59,582 bases of DNA from Reyranella sp. (GTDB taxonomy: Bacteria > Pseudomonadota > Alphaproteobacteria > Reyranellales > Reyranellaceae), in contig JAIEOV010000027.1 in the NCBI GenBank assembly GCA_019750135.1, positions 1 through 59,582 of the forward strand, given 5' to 3'. The notes beneath the pieces were generated by a model. It ran no database searches. It saw nothing but the letters and a program-made list of their open reading frames with translations, and was not told the origin of the DNA. The position numbers and the translations under genes were made by a program. This document shows positions 7,858-19,167 of the stretch, in pieces. Numbering within the stretch: the first letter of the stretch is position 1; every line of letters starts with the position of its first letter.

Positions 7858-7858
<1 letters not shown>
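7124..7858 (+). CDS. tolQ: Tol-Pal system proton channel subunit TolQ
   Basis: Inner-membrane MotA/TolQ/ExbB family subunit that, with TolR, converts proton-motive force into movement of TolA during outer-membrane constriction. The 244 residues have three membrane segments: about 25–50 (WVVKAVMIALLLASFWSWAIIF), then a large cytoplasmic loop, then about 145–167 and 180–205 (LGFLATVGANATFVGLFGTVWGIM and FATAIGLVAAIPAAGAYNIL). The GLFGTVWGIMNSF signature is classic. Its stop overlaps the tolR ATG by one base. Confidence 0.96.
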
Positions 7859-8406
<548 letters not shown>

Positions 8407-8435
8407 GGCGATAGGAAGGAGAGGCGAAGCGATCG

Positions 8436-9398
8436 ATGGACGACCGCATCATCGGCCGTATCCCGAGAAGCGTCGAAATGCGCACGCCGGCCATCGTGTC
8501 GGCGATGCTGCATGTCGTCGTGTTGGGTGCGGCGGTGATGAATCTCGACTTCTTCAATCGGCCGCCGCTGATGGATCCCGAGCCGGTGATGGTCGACTTC
8601 GAGATGATCGACAAGAAGGCTGCGGCGCCCAAGGTCGCCAATCCGCCGCCGCAGCCCAAGGACGTGCCGATCGCCGAGGAGGCGACCAAGGCGCCTCCCC
8701 CGAAGTCGGCCGAGCCGCCGCCGGCGCCCGAGAAGCCCAAGGTCGACGTGGCCGAGGCCAGGCCATTGCCGCCGCCGCCGGTCGAGAAACCCAAGCCCGA
8801 GACGCCGAAGCCTTCGGAGGACCTGATCGCGCTCAAGCCCAAGGAGCCCGAGCCGCCCAAGGTCGAGAAGCCGCCCGAGCCGCCCAAGCCCGCGCCGCCG
8901 GAAGTGAAAAAGCCCGAGGCGCCCAAGCCGCCGCCGCCCAAGCCGCAGCCGCAGAAGAAGAGCGTCGATTCGATGATCGACGACATCCTTAAGAACAAGG
9001 AGTCGCCGCAGAAGCACCAGACGCCCGAGCAGCAGCCCAAGCCGCAGCAGCAGGTGACGCGCCAGGCGCCGGCGGCGCCCAACCTCGCCGCCGTGGTGAC
9101 GGCGAGCGAGATCGAGGGCGTGCGCAACAAGATCCGGCCGTGCTGGAACACGATCGGCGGCGGGCGCGACCAGAACATGATCATCACGCTGGTCGTGCAG
9201 ATGAACCAGGACGGCACGCCGGTGAAGGCCGAGCTCAAGGACACCGGCCGCTACAACAACGATCCCAACTTCCGCGCCGCGGCCGACGCTGCGCATCGTG
9301 CGATCATGAATCCGCGCTGCCAGCCCTGGCCATTGTCACCGGAAAAATACAACTCCTGGCGCAACATCACTTTCAATTTCGATCCACGCGACTACTGA
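8436..9398 (+). CDS. tolA: TolA-like energy transducer
   Basis: Links the TolQR motor to Pal/TolB across the periplasm. 320 residues: a short cytoplasmic start, one membrane helix about 15–35 (AIVSAMLHVVVLGAAVMNL), a long Pro/Lys/Glu-rich extended segment about 45–195 with repeated PEPPK/KPP units instead of the Ala/Lys helix of enterobacterial TolA, and a C-terminal TolA/TonB-like domain (VRNKIRPCWNTIGGGRDQNMIITLVVQMNQDG) ending NITFNFDPRDY. Position between tolR and tolB confirms the role. AGGAAGGAGAGG lies upstream of the ATG at 8436. Confidence 0.94.
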   Translation: MDDRIIGRIPRSVEMRTPAIVSAMLHVVVLGAAVMNLDFFNRPPLMDPEPVMVDFEMIDKKAAAPKVANPPPQPKDVPIAEEATKAPPPKSAEPPPAPEKPKVDVAEARPLPPPPVEKPKPETPKPSEDLIALKPKEPEPPKVEKPPEPPKPAPPEVKKPEAPKPPPPKPQPQKKSVDSMIDDILKNKESPQKHQTPEQQPKPQQQVTRQAPAAPNLAAVVTASEIEGVRNKIRPCWNTIGGGRDQNMIITLVVQMNQDGTPVKAELKDTGRYNNDPNFRAAADAAHRAIMNPRCQPWPLSPEKYNSWRNITFNFDPRDY

Positions 9399-9428
9399 CG
9401 ATGGTCGCGCTATGAGAGACACCCCTCA

Positions 9429-10772
9429 ATGAACAAGAGGTCCGACATGATGCTTCCCCGACGCTCGACGATCCTGGGCGGCGCAGCACTTGCCGCCGGC
9501 GCGGCCGCCGTTCCCGCGCGCGCCCAGCTCACGATCGACATGACCCGGCCGAGCTTCGAGCCGGTGCCGATCGCCATCGTCGATTTCGGCGGCGACCGCG
9601 TGGGCGCCGACATCGCCAACGTCGTGCGCAACGACCTGCAGAACTCCGGCCTCTTTCGCTCGATCCCGCCCAGCTCCTTCATCCAGAAGGACGTCAATGC
9701 CAGCACGCCGCCGCGCTTCCCCGACTGGCGCCAGATCGGCGCAGCCGGCGTCGTCGTCGGCGACGTCGGCCAGGCCGGCGGCAACATCAAGGTCGACTTC
9801 CGGCTGTGGGATGTCGTGGTCGGCCAGCAGGCTGCCGGGCTCTCCTTCACCAGCCAGCCCGGCAACTGGCGGCGGCTCGCCCACATCATCGCCGACGCGA
9901 TCTACAAGCGCGTAACCGGCGAGGAGGGCTACTTCGACACCCGCATCGCCTACGTCGCCGAGAGCGGCCCGGGCAATGCGCGCGTCAAGCGCATCGCCAT
10001 CATGGACCAGGACGGCGCCAACAACCGCTACATCACCGACGGCCGCACGCTCGCCGTGACGCCGCGCTTCTCGCCGACGCTGCAGGAGATCGTCTACATG
10101 GCCTTCGGCGAGGACCGCAGCAGCCCGCCGCGTGTCTATCTGCAGAACGTCGATTCGGGCCGTCGCGAGCTGATGGGCAACTTCCCGGGCATGAGCTTCG
10201 CGCCGCGCTTTTCGCCCGACGGCACCAAGGTGGTGATGAGCATCGCCGCCGACGGCCGCACCAACATCTACGAAATGGATGTGCGCGGCCGCGCGCTGCG
10301 CCGCCTGACCAACTCGGCCGCCATCGACACCTCGCCGTGCTTTTCCGCCGACGGCTCGCAGATCGTCTTCAACTCCGACCGCGGCGGCACCCAGCAGCTC
10401 TACGTCATGAGCGCGGGCGGCGGCGGCGAGCGGCGCATCAGCTTCGGCGAGGGCCGCTACGCCACGCCGGTGTGGTCGCCGCGCGGCGACTGGATCGCCT
10501 TCACCAAGATCAGCGGCAGCAGCTTCGGCATCGGCGTCATGCGGGCCGACGGCGGCGGCGAGCGCATGCTGGCCTCGGGCTTCCTGGTCGAGGGACCGAC
10601 CTGGGCGCCGAACGGCCGCGTGCTGGCGTACTTCCGCCAGCAGCCGAGCTCGGCCGGTCGCACGGGCGCCGTCACTTTGCATCAGGTTGACATCACCGGA
10701 CGCTTCGAACGTCAGATACCAACACCGACCGATGCTTCGGATCCGGCCTGGTCACCCTTGATTCCGCAGTAG
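9429..10772 (+). CDS. tolB: Tol-Pal system periplasmic beta-propeller TolB
   Basis: Periplasmic partner of Pal and TolA. 447 residues: N-terminal signal with a twin Arg (LPRRSTILGGAALAAGAAAVPARAQ), so possibly Tat-exported; an N-terminal alpha/beta domain (DLQNSGLFRSIPPSSF); then a six-bladed propeller with repeated FSPDG/SPRGDWIAF motifs (FSPDGTKVVMSI, FSADGSQIVFNSDRGGTQQLY, WSPRGDWIAFTK, WAPNGRVLAYFR). In-frame ATGs at 9447 and 9450 are alternative starts and would still keep the signal. Sits between tolA and pal. Confidence 0.95.
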   Translation: MNKRSDMMLPRRSTILGGAALAAGAAAVPARAQLTIDMTRPSFEPVPIAIVDFGGDRVGADIANVVRNDLQNSGLFRSIPPSSFIQKDVNASTPPRFPDWRQIGAAGVVVGDVGQAGGNIKVDFRLWDVVVGQQAAGLSFTSQPGNWRRLAHIIADAIYKRVTGEEGYFDTRIAYVAESGPGNARVKRIAIMDQDGANNRYITDGRTLAVTPRFSPTLQEIVYMAFGEDRSSPPRVYLQNVDSGRRELMGNFPGMSFAPRFSPDGTKVVMSIAADGRTNIYEMDVRGRALRRLTNSAAIDTSPCFSADGSQIVFNSDRGGTQQLYVMSAGGGGERRISFGEGRYATPVWSPRGDWIAFTKISGSSFGIGVMRADGGGERMLASGFLVEGPTWAPNGRVLAYFRQQPSSAGRTGAVTLHQVDITGRFERQIPTPTDASDPAWSPLIPQ

Positions 10773-10794
10773 CGAAGGATATGATCTTTCTTGT

Positions 10795-10825
10795 CGACCC
10801 GGGCGCCTTCCTAGCGCTCGGGTCG
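10795..10825. other. Long GC hairpin in the tolB–pal gap
   Basis: CGACCCG-G-GCGC (10795–10806) pairs with GCGC-T-CGGGTCG (10814–10825): 12 base pairs including one G·U, seven-base loop. There is no T-run after it, so it is better read as an mRNA-processing or stabilising structure than as a terminator. Confidence 0.55.
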
Positions 10826-10845
10826 ATGTTGTCAGGGAGCGCTGA

Positions 10846-11310
10846 ATGATGAGGACTATCAAGGCTTTCGCAGCCATCGCGGCGATGATCGTCATGGCCG
10901 CGTGCAGCAGCAACCAACAGGAGGCCGCAGGCCCTGCGACGACAACCGTCACTCCAGGCTCCATTGCTGACTTCCGCCAGAATGTCGGCGATCGCGTGTT
11001 CTTCGATACCGACCAGTCGACCATCCGCGAGGACGGTCGCCAGACCCTGGCCCGCCAGGCCGAGTGGCTGAAGAAGTACGGCCAGTACAAGATCACCGTC
11101 GAAGGCCATTGCGACGAGCGCGGCACGCGCGAGTACAACTTCGCGCTGGGCGAGCGCCGCGCCAATGCGGCCCGGCAGTACCTCATCGCGCAGGGCATCC
11201 CGGCCGCGCGTATCACCACCGTCAGCTTCGGCAAGGAGAACCCCGATCCGCCGGGTTCCGACGAGGCGGCCTGGGCGCGCAACCGCCGCGCGGTCACGGT
11301 GCTGCAGTAA
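10846..11310 (+). CDS. pal: Peptidoglycan-associated lipoprotein Pal
   Basis: Outer-membrane lipoprotein that binds peptidoglycan and Tol proteins. 154 residues: signal with lipobox (IVMAAC, Cys about residue 20), a short linker, then the OmpA-like domain with VFFDTDQSTIREDGRQTL and the meso-DAP-binding GHCDERGTREYNFALGERRANAA. The ending NRRAVTVLQ is normal for the family. AGGGAGCGC precedes the tandem ATGs at 10846/10849; either could be the start. The gene is followed by a strong terminator. Confidence 0.96.
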   Translation: MMRTIKAFAAIAAMIVMAACSSNQQEAAGPATTTVTPGSIADFRQNVGDRVFFDTDQSTIREDGRQTLARQAEWLKKYGQYKITVEGHCDERGTREYNFALGERRANAARQYLIAQGIPAARITTVSFGKENPDPPGSDEAAWARNRRAVTVLQ

Positions 11311-11333
11311 GTCACCGAGCTCGAATCTCGGGA

Positions 11334-11362
11334 ACGCCGGTCCTCAGGACCGGCGTTTTCGT
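11334..11362 (+). terminator. Terminator between pal and cpoB
   Basis: Ten-bp stem ACGCCGGTCC (11334–11343) / GGACCGGCGT (11347–11356) with a TCA loop, followed by TTTTCGTTT. It should end most tolQRAB–pal transcripts, so cpoB would depend on read-through or its own promoter. Confidence 0.85.
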
Positions 11363-11423
11363 TTGGAGGCGAAGCGGCCATGCCTGAAAATGGCCGCCTT
11401 TGCACAGAAACTTGTCGACTGAC

Positions 11424-12149
11424 ATGAAGATTCTCCGTTCCTCCCTGCTTGCGATTGCGCTCGTCCTGCCGACGGCGGCGGGTGCGCAGCGCGCCGACCC
11501 GGTCTACCTCGAAGATCGGTTCAACCAGCTGCAGCAGCAGCTCACCATGCTGACCGGCCAGATCGAACAGCTCCAGTACCGCAACCAGCAGCTCCAGCAG
11601 CAGCTCGAGAAGATGCAGGCGGATTACGAGTACCGGCTGGACCAGGTGGAGAAGGGCAAGGGCGGCGGTGGCGGGCCGCGTCCGGCCGGCGGCCCGGCGG
11701 CAGGCGGCGCGCAGGCGGCTGCTTCACCGCCGCCACCCGCCGGGCCGCCGGCGGCAGCGGGCGGCAATGCCGACCAGATGTACCACGACGCTATGAAGAA
11801 GCTGCAGGACGGCGACAATGCCGGCGCCGAGCGCGGCTTCAGGACGTTCCTGCAGACCAATCCGAAGCACACGCTGGCGGGCAATGCGCAGTACTGGCTG
11901 GGCGAGAGCTACTACGCGCGCAAAGACTACCAGAACGCCATGACGGCGTTTGCCGAGGGCTACAAGAACTACAAGACCAGCCCGAAGGGGCCCGACAATC
12001 TCCTGAAGCTCGGCCTGACGCTCGCGGTGATGGGCCGCAAGGCGGACGCCTGCCAGATCTTCTCCAAGTTCAGCCAGGACTATCCGCGCGCCCCCGACCT
12101 GCAGAAGCGCCGCGTCGACCAGGAGCGCCAGAAGAACGGCTGCGGGTGA
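11424..12149 (+). CDS. cpoB: Cell division coordinator CpoB (YbgF)
   Basis: Periplasmic protein that links Tol-Pal with PBP1B during septation. 241 residues: Sec signal (MKILRSSLLAIALVLPTAAGAQ), a trimerising coiled coil about residues 28–65 (repeated LQQQL/QLQ heptads), a Gly/Pro/Ala linker about 75–115, and C-terminal TPR repeats (YHDAMKKLQDGDNAGAERGFRTFL, AQYWLGESYYARKDYQNAMTAF, DNLLKLGLTLAVMGRKADACQIF). I chose the ATG at 11424, which starts the signal; a TTG eight codons earlier is less likely. The stop overlaps the tilS GTG by four bases. Confidence 0.94.
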   Translation: MKILRSSLLAIALVLPTAAGAQRADPVYLEDRFNQLQQQLTMLTGQIEQLQYRNQQLQQQLEKMQADYEYRLDQVEKGKGGGGGPRPAGGPAAGGAQAAASPPPPAGPPAAAGGNADQMYHDAMKKLQDGDNAGAERGFRTFLQTNPKHTLAGNAQYWLGESYYARKDYQNAMTAFAEGYKNYKTSPKGPDNLLKLGLTLAVMGRKADACQIFSKFSQDYPRAPDLQKRRVDQERQKNGCG

Positions 12150-13225
12150 AAGCGGCCGACGATCGGCCTCTCGATGCCGCGGACTTCGCGCGCCTGATGG
12201 TGTCGTTCGAGCCGTTCGAGCATGCACCTGTCATCGCCGTCGCCGTATCCGGCGGACGAGATTCCCTTGCCTTGGCGCTGCTGGCCGAGGCGTGGGCCCG
12301 CGCCCGCGGCGGCCACATCGTCGGCCTGATCGTCGACCATGCGTTGCGGCCCGAATCGGCATCGGAAGCGGCGACGACCGCAGCCCTGCTCGGACGCTGC
12401 GGTTGCGAGGCCGAGATCTTGCGCTGGTCCGAGGTCAAGCCGCGCACCGGACTGCAGGAAGTGGCGCGCACGGCGCGCTATCGGCTGTTGCGCGAGACTT
12501 GTCGCCGGCGCGGCGTTCTCCATCTGCTGGTCGCCCACCATGCCGATGACCAGGCCGAGACAGTCGCCATGCGCGCCGCCCGGCACAGCGGGCCCGACGG
12601 TCTTGCCGGCATGTCCGCCGCAATCGAGCTGCCGGAAGTGAGGCTGCTGCGGCCGCTGCTCGGCGTCGACCGGTCACGGCTCACGGCAACCCTCGTCGCT
12701 CGTGGCGTGCCGTGGATCGACGACCCGTCCAACGCCGATCCGCGCTTCGAGCGGGCGAGGCTGCGCGCCGGCCTGCGGCCGACCGGACCAACCGCCGACA
12801 CAGGGCGCTCCGCCCGGGAGAGAAGGCTGGCCGTGGCGGCGGTCGAGGCGCTGGGTGTTTCGTCGGCGGGCGACGTCGCGATCGACCGATCAGCCTTTGT
12901 TCACCTGGGGCGAGACCAGCAGCATGGGCTGTTGAGCCGGGTCGTCCAGGCGGTCGGCGGTGGCGATCACCCGCCGCGGCGGGACCGGCTGGAGCGGGCG
13001 GCTGGCCGCCTTTGCGGCCCCGTGACGCGCGGAAAGTCCGGAATTGCCCAGGATTTCACCCTTTCTGCATGTCGATTGCTGCTGCGCCAAGTGCCGCAAA
13101 GCCGACGCCTGCAGTGGATTGTTCGGCCCGAGCATGGCAGGAGAGGTGGCAGAAACGGGGCGCAGCCCCTGATTCCGGCTGCTTTTTTTGCTTGCGGCGC
13201 GTCCCCCGCTTCCCATCTAGAATGA
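12146..13225 (+). CDS. tilS: tRNA(Ile)-lysidine synthase
   Basis: PP-loop ATPase that converts C34 of tRNA-Ile(CAT) to lysidine so that it reads AUA. 359 residues: PP-loop VAVSGGRDSLALALL (about residues 32–46), VDHALRPES, LQEVARTARYRLL, LLVAHHADDQAETVAMR and RPLLGVDRSRLTATLVARGVPWIDDPSNADPRFERARLR, all family signatures. The C-terminal third is poorly conserved. The GTG at 12146 overlaps the cpoB stop; ftsH starts 25 bp downstream. The order tilS–ftsH is conserved in bacteria. Confidence 0.94.
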   Translation: MKAADDRPLDAADFARLMVSFEPFEHAPVIAVAVSGGRDSLALALLAEAWARARGGHIVGLIVDHALRPESASEAATTAALLGRCGCEAEILRWSEVKPRTGLQEVARTARYRLLRETCRRRGVLHLLVAHHADDQAETVAMRAARHSGPDGLAGMSAAIELPEVRLLRPLLGVDRSRLTATLVARGVPWIDDPSNADPRFERARLRAGLRPTGPTADTGRSARERRLAVAAVEALGVSSAGDVAIDRSAFVHLGRDQQHGLLSRVVQAVGGGDHPPRRDRLERAAGRLCGPVTRGKSGIAQDFTLSACRLLLRQVPQSRRLQWIVRPEHGRRGGRNGAQPLIPAAFFACGASPASHLE

Positions 13226-13250
13226 ACTCGCATCCCATTGGAAAGCTCCC

Positions 13251-15211
<1,961 letters not shown>

Positions 15212-15215
<4 letters not shown>

Positions 15216-16030
15216 CGCGAACCTTTGCCGGCGTCGCCCTCGATCGCCCGAGGATCATGGCGATCGTCAATGTGACGCCGGACTCCTTTTCCGACGGCGG
15301 CGAACGCCTCGACCCAGCGCAGGCCATCGACGATGGCCTGCGTTTCGTTTCTGAGGGCGCCGATATCGTCGATGTCGGCGGCGAGTCGACGCGGCCGGGC
15401 TCGCGGCCCGTCGACGCCGACGAGGAATTGCAGCGCGTCCTGCCGGTGGTCGGAGGCCTGGTGAAGCGCAACATCGTGGTTTCGATCGATACGCGTCGCG
15501 CTGCGGTGGCGCGCGCCTGCCTCGATGCCGGCGCGCATATCGTCAACGATGTGTCGGCCCTGCAGGACGATCCCGCGCTGATGCCGCTGGTGGCCGAGCG
15601 TGCCGTGCCGGTCGTGCTGATGCACCGGGCCGGCCGCGCCGAGGAGAAGTATGCCGTCCCGGCCTATGCCGACGTGGTCGAGGATGTCCGCCGCTTCCTC
15701 GTCGAGCGGGCAAGGGCTTGCGAGGCCGCGGGCATCGCGCGCGAGCGCATCGCCCTCGATCCCGGCCTCGGCTTCGGCAAGAGCGTGCAGGAGAACGTCG
15801 ATCTCGTCGCCGGCGCCGGCCGCCTGGCCGAGGCCGGCTATCCGGTGCTGATCGGCGCGTCGCGCAAGAGCTTCATCGGCCGGCTGACCGGTATCGAGGA
15901 ACCGCGTCGCCGCGACCCGGCGTCGGTCTGGCTGGCCGTCGAGGCGGCCCGGCGCGGTGCAGCCTTTGTGCGCGTCCATGACGTCGCCGGCACACGACAG
16001 GCCCTCGCAGTTTCTCGGGCGATGCGATAA
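15212..16030 (+). CDS. folP: Dihydropteroate synthase
   Basis: Condenses hydroxymethyl-dihydropterin pyrophosphate with p-aminobenzoate; the target of sulfonamides. The 272-residue TIM barrel shows IMAIVNVTPDSFSDGG (residues 15–30), DVGGESTRPGS, ISIDT-like VSIDTRRAAVARACLDAG, HIVNDVSAL, LDPGLGFGKSVQEN, and IGASRKSFIGRL near the C-terminus. GTG start at 15212, overlapping the ftsH stop. The trio ftsH–folP–glmM is a conserved operon across proteobacteria. Confidence 0.96.
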
Positions 16031-16041
16031 AATTGCAGTCA

Positions 16042-17397
16042 ATGTCACGACATCTCTTCGGCACCGACGGCGTCCGCGGCCGCGCCAACTCAGAACCAAT
16101 GACCGCCGAGATCGCCATGCGCATCGGCATGGCGGCAGGCCAGGTCTTCAACCGCGGCGACCATCGCCATCGCGTCGTCATCGGCAAGGACACGCGGCTT
16201 TCCGGCTACATGATCGAGCAGGCCATGACGGCGGGCTTCCTGTCGGTCGGCATGGACGTGCTGCTGCTCGGCCCGTTGCCGACGCCGGCCGTCGGCTTCC
16301 TGACGCGCTCGATGCGCGCCGATGTCGGGGTGATGATCTCCGCCTCGCACAATCCCTACGAGGACAACGGCATAAAGCTGTTCGGGCCCGACGGCTTCAA
16401 GCTGTCCGACGCCGTCGAGATGCAGATCGAGGCGCTGGTCACGGCGCCGCGCGACATCCGGCTCGCCGCCTCGAAGATGATCGGCCGTGCCAAGCGCCTG
16501 GACGATGCCGAGGGCCGCTACGTCGAGGCGGTGAAGGCCTCGGTGCGGGGCAATCTCGACCTGACCGGCCTCAAGATCGTCGTCGATTGCGCCAATGGCG
16601 CGGCCTACAAGGTCGCGCCGACGGTGCTGTGGGAGCTCGGTGCTGAGGTGATCCCGATGGCGGTGTCGCCCGACGGCTTCAACATCAACGGCAATTGCGG
16701 CTCGACCTATCCCCAGGTGCTGCAGGAGCACGTGGTGATGCACGGCGCCGACATCGGCATTGCGCTCGACGGCGATGCCGATCGCGTCGTGCTGGCCTGC
16801 GAGCATGGCCGCCTGATCGACGGCGACCAGCTCATGGCGACCATCGCCGACCACTGGGCGAAGGACGGCCGGCTGGCCGGCGGCGGCCTGGTCGCGACGG
16901 TGATGTCCAACCTCGGTCTGGAACGCTATCTCGGCCAGCGCAAGCTGACGCTGGTGCGCGCCGCGGTCGGCGACCGCTACGTGCTCGAGCGCATGCGCGC
17001 CGACGGCTACAATCTCGGCGGTGAGCAGTCCGGGCATATCATCATGATCGACCATGCGACGACCGGGGACGGCCTGATGGCGGCCCTCCAGGCGCTGGCG
17101 GCGATGCTCAAGGCCGGCAAGCCGGCGAGCGAGACGTTCCGCGCCTTCGAGCCCGTGCCGCAGCTGCTGAAGAACGTGCGGGTGGGCGATGCGAACGCAG
17201 CCCTTGCCGCGGCCTCGGTGACGCAGGCGATTGCCGACGCCGAGGCACGGCTTGGCAAGGGTGGGCGCATCCTGGTGCGCAAGTCCGGCACCGAGCCCTT
17301 GATCCGAGTCATGGCCGAAGGCGACGATTCGGACCTGGTGCGCGCCGTCGTCGACCAGATCATCGAGGCGATCCCCCGGGTGAAGGCCTCGGCATGA
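16042..17397 (+). CDS. glmM: Phosphoglucosamine mutase
   Basis: Interconverts glucosamine-6-P and glucosamine-1-P on the way to UDP-GlcNAc, peptidoglycan and LPS. 451 residues: RHLFGTDGVRGRAN at the start, the phosphoserine loop ISASHNPYEDNGIKLFG near residue 100, Mg-binding DGDADR near 245, GGEQSGHIIM, and the phosphate-binding RKSGTEPLIRVMAEG at the C-terminus. The ATG at 16042 gives the family start MSRHLFGTDG; a TTG three codons earlier is possible. ATGA overlap with thiD. Confidence 0.96.
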   Translation: MSRHLFGTDGVRGRANSEPMTAEIAMRIGMAAGQVFNRGDHRHRVVIGKDTRLSGYMIEQAMTAGFLSVGMDVLLLGPLPTPAVGFLTRSMRADVGVMISASHNPYEDNGIKLFGPDGFKLSDAVEMQIEALVTAPRDIRLAASKMIGRAKRLDDAEGRYVEAVKASVRGNLDLTGLKIVVDCANGAAYKVAPTVLWELGAEVIPMAVSPDGFNINGNCGSTYPQVLQEHVVMHGADIGIALDGDADRVVLACEHGRLIDGDQLMATIADHWAKDGRLAGGGLVATVMSNLGLERYLGQRKLTLVRAAVGDRYVLERMRADGYNLGGEQSGHIIMIDHATTGDGLMAALQALAAMLKAGKPASETFRAFEPVPQLLKNVRVGDANAALAAASVTQAIADAEARLGKGGRILVRKSGTEPLIRVMAEGDDSDLVRAVVDQIIEAIPRVKASA

Positions 17398-18188
17398 AAG
17401 GCCGTGTCCTGATCGTCGCCGGCTCGGACTCCGGCGGCGGGGCGGGCATCCAGGCGGACATCAAGGCGGTCACCGCCATGAACGCCTTTGCCGCTACCGC
17501 CATCACCGCGCTCACCGCCCAGAACACCGAGGGCGTGCACGGCGTCGTGCCCGTCGAGCCCGCCTTCATCGCCCAGCAGATCGAGGTCGTGCTGACCGAC
17601 ATCGGCGCCGACGCTCTCAAGACCGGCATGCTGCACAGCGCCGAGGTGATCGAGGTCGTGGCGTCGGCCTTGAAGAAGCACGCGCCCGGCGTGCCGTTGG
17701 TGGTCGATCCGGTGATGGTGGCCAAGGGCGGCCATCGCCTGCTGCTGAGCGAGGCCGAGACGGCGTTGCGCGATACGCTGCTGCCGATGGCGGCGCTGAT
17801 CACGCCCAACCTGCCTGAAGCCGAGGTGCTGGCGGGCTTCCCGGTACGCAACGAAGCCGACATGCGGCGTGCCGCCGAGCGGTTGGCGGCGTTGGGGGCA
17901 AAGGGCGTGCTGCTGAAAGGCGGCCATCTCGAGGGCGACACGGTCGTCGACCTTCTGCTGCACGACGGCCGCTTCGAGCGTTTCGCCGATCCGCGCATCA
18001 AGTCCAAGCACACCCACGGCACGGGCTGCACGCTTGCCTCGGCCACCGCCGCAGGCCTCGCGCAGAAGATGAGCCTTTTGGATGCGGTCGCGCGGGCGCG
18101 GTCCTACGTTCGCCAGGCCATCGAGACCGCGCCGGGCTTCGGCCACGGCCACGGCCCGCTCAATCACGCCGTGACGGTCAGATCTTAG
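17394..18188 (+). CDS. thiD: Hydroxymethylpyrimidine/phosphomethylpyrimidine kinase
   Basis: Ribokinase-fold kinase that phosphorylates HMP and HMP-P for thiamin synthesis or salvage. 264 residues: IVAGSDSGGGAGIQADIKA at the start, ATAITALTAQNT, DPVMVAKGGHRLL, ITPNLPEAEVLAG, LLKGGHLEGD, and the anion hole/catalytic Asp motif THGTGCTLASA. ATGA overlap with glmM. I see no thiamin riboswitch upstream, which is expected for an internal operon gene. A palindromic repeat begins at its stop codon. Confidence 0.94.
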   Translation: MKGRVLIVAGSDSGGGAGIQADIKAVTAMNAFAATAITALTAQNTEGVHGVVPVEPAFIAQQIEVVLTDIGADALKTGMLHSAEVIEVVASALKKHAPGVPLVVDPVMVAKGGHRLLLSEAETALRDTLLPMAALITPNLPEAEVLAGFPVRNEADMRRAAERLAALGAKGVLLKGGHLEGDTVVDLLLHDGRFERFADPRIKSKHTHGTGCTLASATAAGLAQKMSLLDAVARARSYVRQAIETAPGFGHGHGPLNHAVTVRS

Positions 18189-18238
18189 CGCGGGCCTCCG
18201 GCCCTGTAATGATCATGATGCGGGCCGGAGCCCGCGCT
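18187..18238. repeat. Palindromic repeat, copy 1 (between thiD and a convergent hydrolase)
   Basis: Left arm 18187–18204 (AGCGCGGGCCTCCGGCCC) and right arm 18222–18238 are reverse complements except for one missing G. The 17-nt loop contains ATGATCATGAT. The core GCCTCCGGC–loop with ATCATGAT–GCCGGAG is shared with the element at 24027–24107, suggesting a REP-like family. Positioned between convergent genes, it may also act as a bidirectional terminator. Confidence 0.7.
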
Positions 18239-18242
18239 CCCA

Positions 18243-19115
18243 TCAGATCAGCGGCGCGTCTTTCGGGACGGCGATGGCCGGCAGCCACTTGCCGGCCTCG
18301 GCCAGCACGAGGAAATTCCAGAGCTCGCGGTTGAAGGCATCGGGTTCCTCGATGTTCACCGTATGGCCGGTCTTGGCGAACAAGGCGAGGCCGGCGTTGG
18401 GCAGCACGTGCTTCAGCCAGAGGCTGGGCTGCAGGCAGGGCTCGTCCTCGTCGCCGCAGATGATCAGCACCGGCAGGTCGAGCGCTTTCCATTCGGCCTC
18501 GAAGTCGTAGAGCGACGGCCGCTTGCCCTGGTACTCCTGCATGGTGATGGCCGAACCGACGTCGGGATGCTCCGACAGGTGCTTCACGAACTCGGCGAAG
18601 CCGCGTGGATCCTTCTGCTTGAAGCGCGACCGCGTCGGATTGCCGACCAACGCATTGGCGTACCTGGCCATGCCGCCCTTCCTGATGCGCTCGGCCGTCG
18701 CCTGGGCGTCCTTCTTGAACCGCTCATGCCCTTCGCGGTCGGCGCCCGAGCCGACGCCGGCCAAGGTCAGCGAGAGCGCACGGTCGCGATACTGGCGGCC
18801 GAAGTGGGCGGTGGCGAAGGCGCCCTGCGACAGGCCGACGATGTGCGCCTTGTCGATCTTGAGATGGTCGAGCATGTGGCGGGCATCGTCGACCGCATGC
18901 TTCTGGCCGTACATCGCAGCCTCCGCCGGCACGTCCGAGCCAGGATAGCCGCGGAAGGAATAGGTGATGCAGCGGTAGCGCCGCGCGAAGAAGCGCATCT
19001 GCGGCTCCCAGCTCCGCCAGTCGCCGCTGTACTCGTGGACGAACAGGATCGGCGTGCCGCTGCCTGCCTCTTCGTAGTAGAGCTTCACGCCATCGGGTGT
19101 CGTCGCATGCGGCAT
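18243..19115 (-). CDS. Alpha/beta hydrolase
   Basis: 290-residue alpha/beta-hydrolase-fold protein with no signal or membrane segment. Visible are the oxyanion strand ILFVHEYSGDWRSW, the nucleophile elbow GLSQGA (Ser about residue 115), the acid in CGDEDEP, and the His in KTGHTVNIEEPDAFN. HEYS replaces the usual HGxx after strand 3. The nucleophile is Ser, so esterase, lactonase or C–C hydrolase activity is possible; the substrate cannot be read. It is divergent from the cNMP/TrxR-like gene, with the two starts about 52 bp apart. Confidence 0.88.
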   Translation of the reverse strand: MPHATTPDGVKLYYEEAGSGTPILFVHEYSGDWRSWEPQMRFFARRYRCITYSFRGYPGSDVPAEAAMYGQKHAVDDARHMLDHLKIDKAHIVGLSQGAFATAHFGRQYRDRALSLTLAGVGSGADREGHERFKKDAQATAERIRKGGMARYANALVGNPTRSRFKQKDPRGFAEFVKHLSEHPDVGSAITMQEYQGKRPSLYDFEAEWKALDLPVLIICGDEDEPCLQPSLWLKHVLPNAGLALFAKTGHTVNIEEPDAFNRELWNFLVLAEAGKWLPAIAVPKDAPLI

Positions 19116-19167
19116 GTCTCGTCTCCGTCATGGAAAGATCGGCTCGGACCTTGCTAGCATCGACCCC

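Noticed and set aside
8640..9050. Repetitive CCG/AAG-rich DNA in tolA as a tandem repeat or CRISPR-like array
   Set aside because: The periodicity is codon-level (Pro/Lys-rich linker of TolA) with no conserved repeat unit or spacers.
11542..11884. Minus-strand open frames opposite cpoB
   Set aside because: They are complements of the Gln/Gly/Pro linker; no start signals, and cpoB has signal peptide, coiled coil and TPR evidence.
18100..18240. Thiamin riboswitch near thiD
   Set aside because: The structure lies after the gene and is a simple palindrome; no CTGAGA/ACCTGA thi-box was found upstream of thiD.
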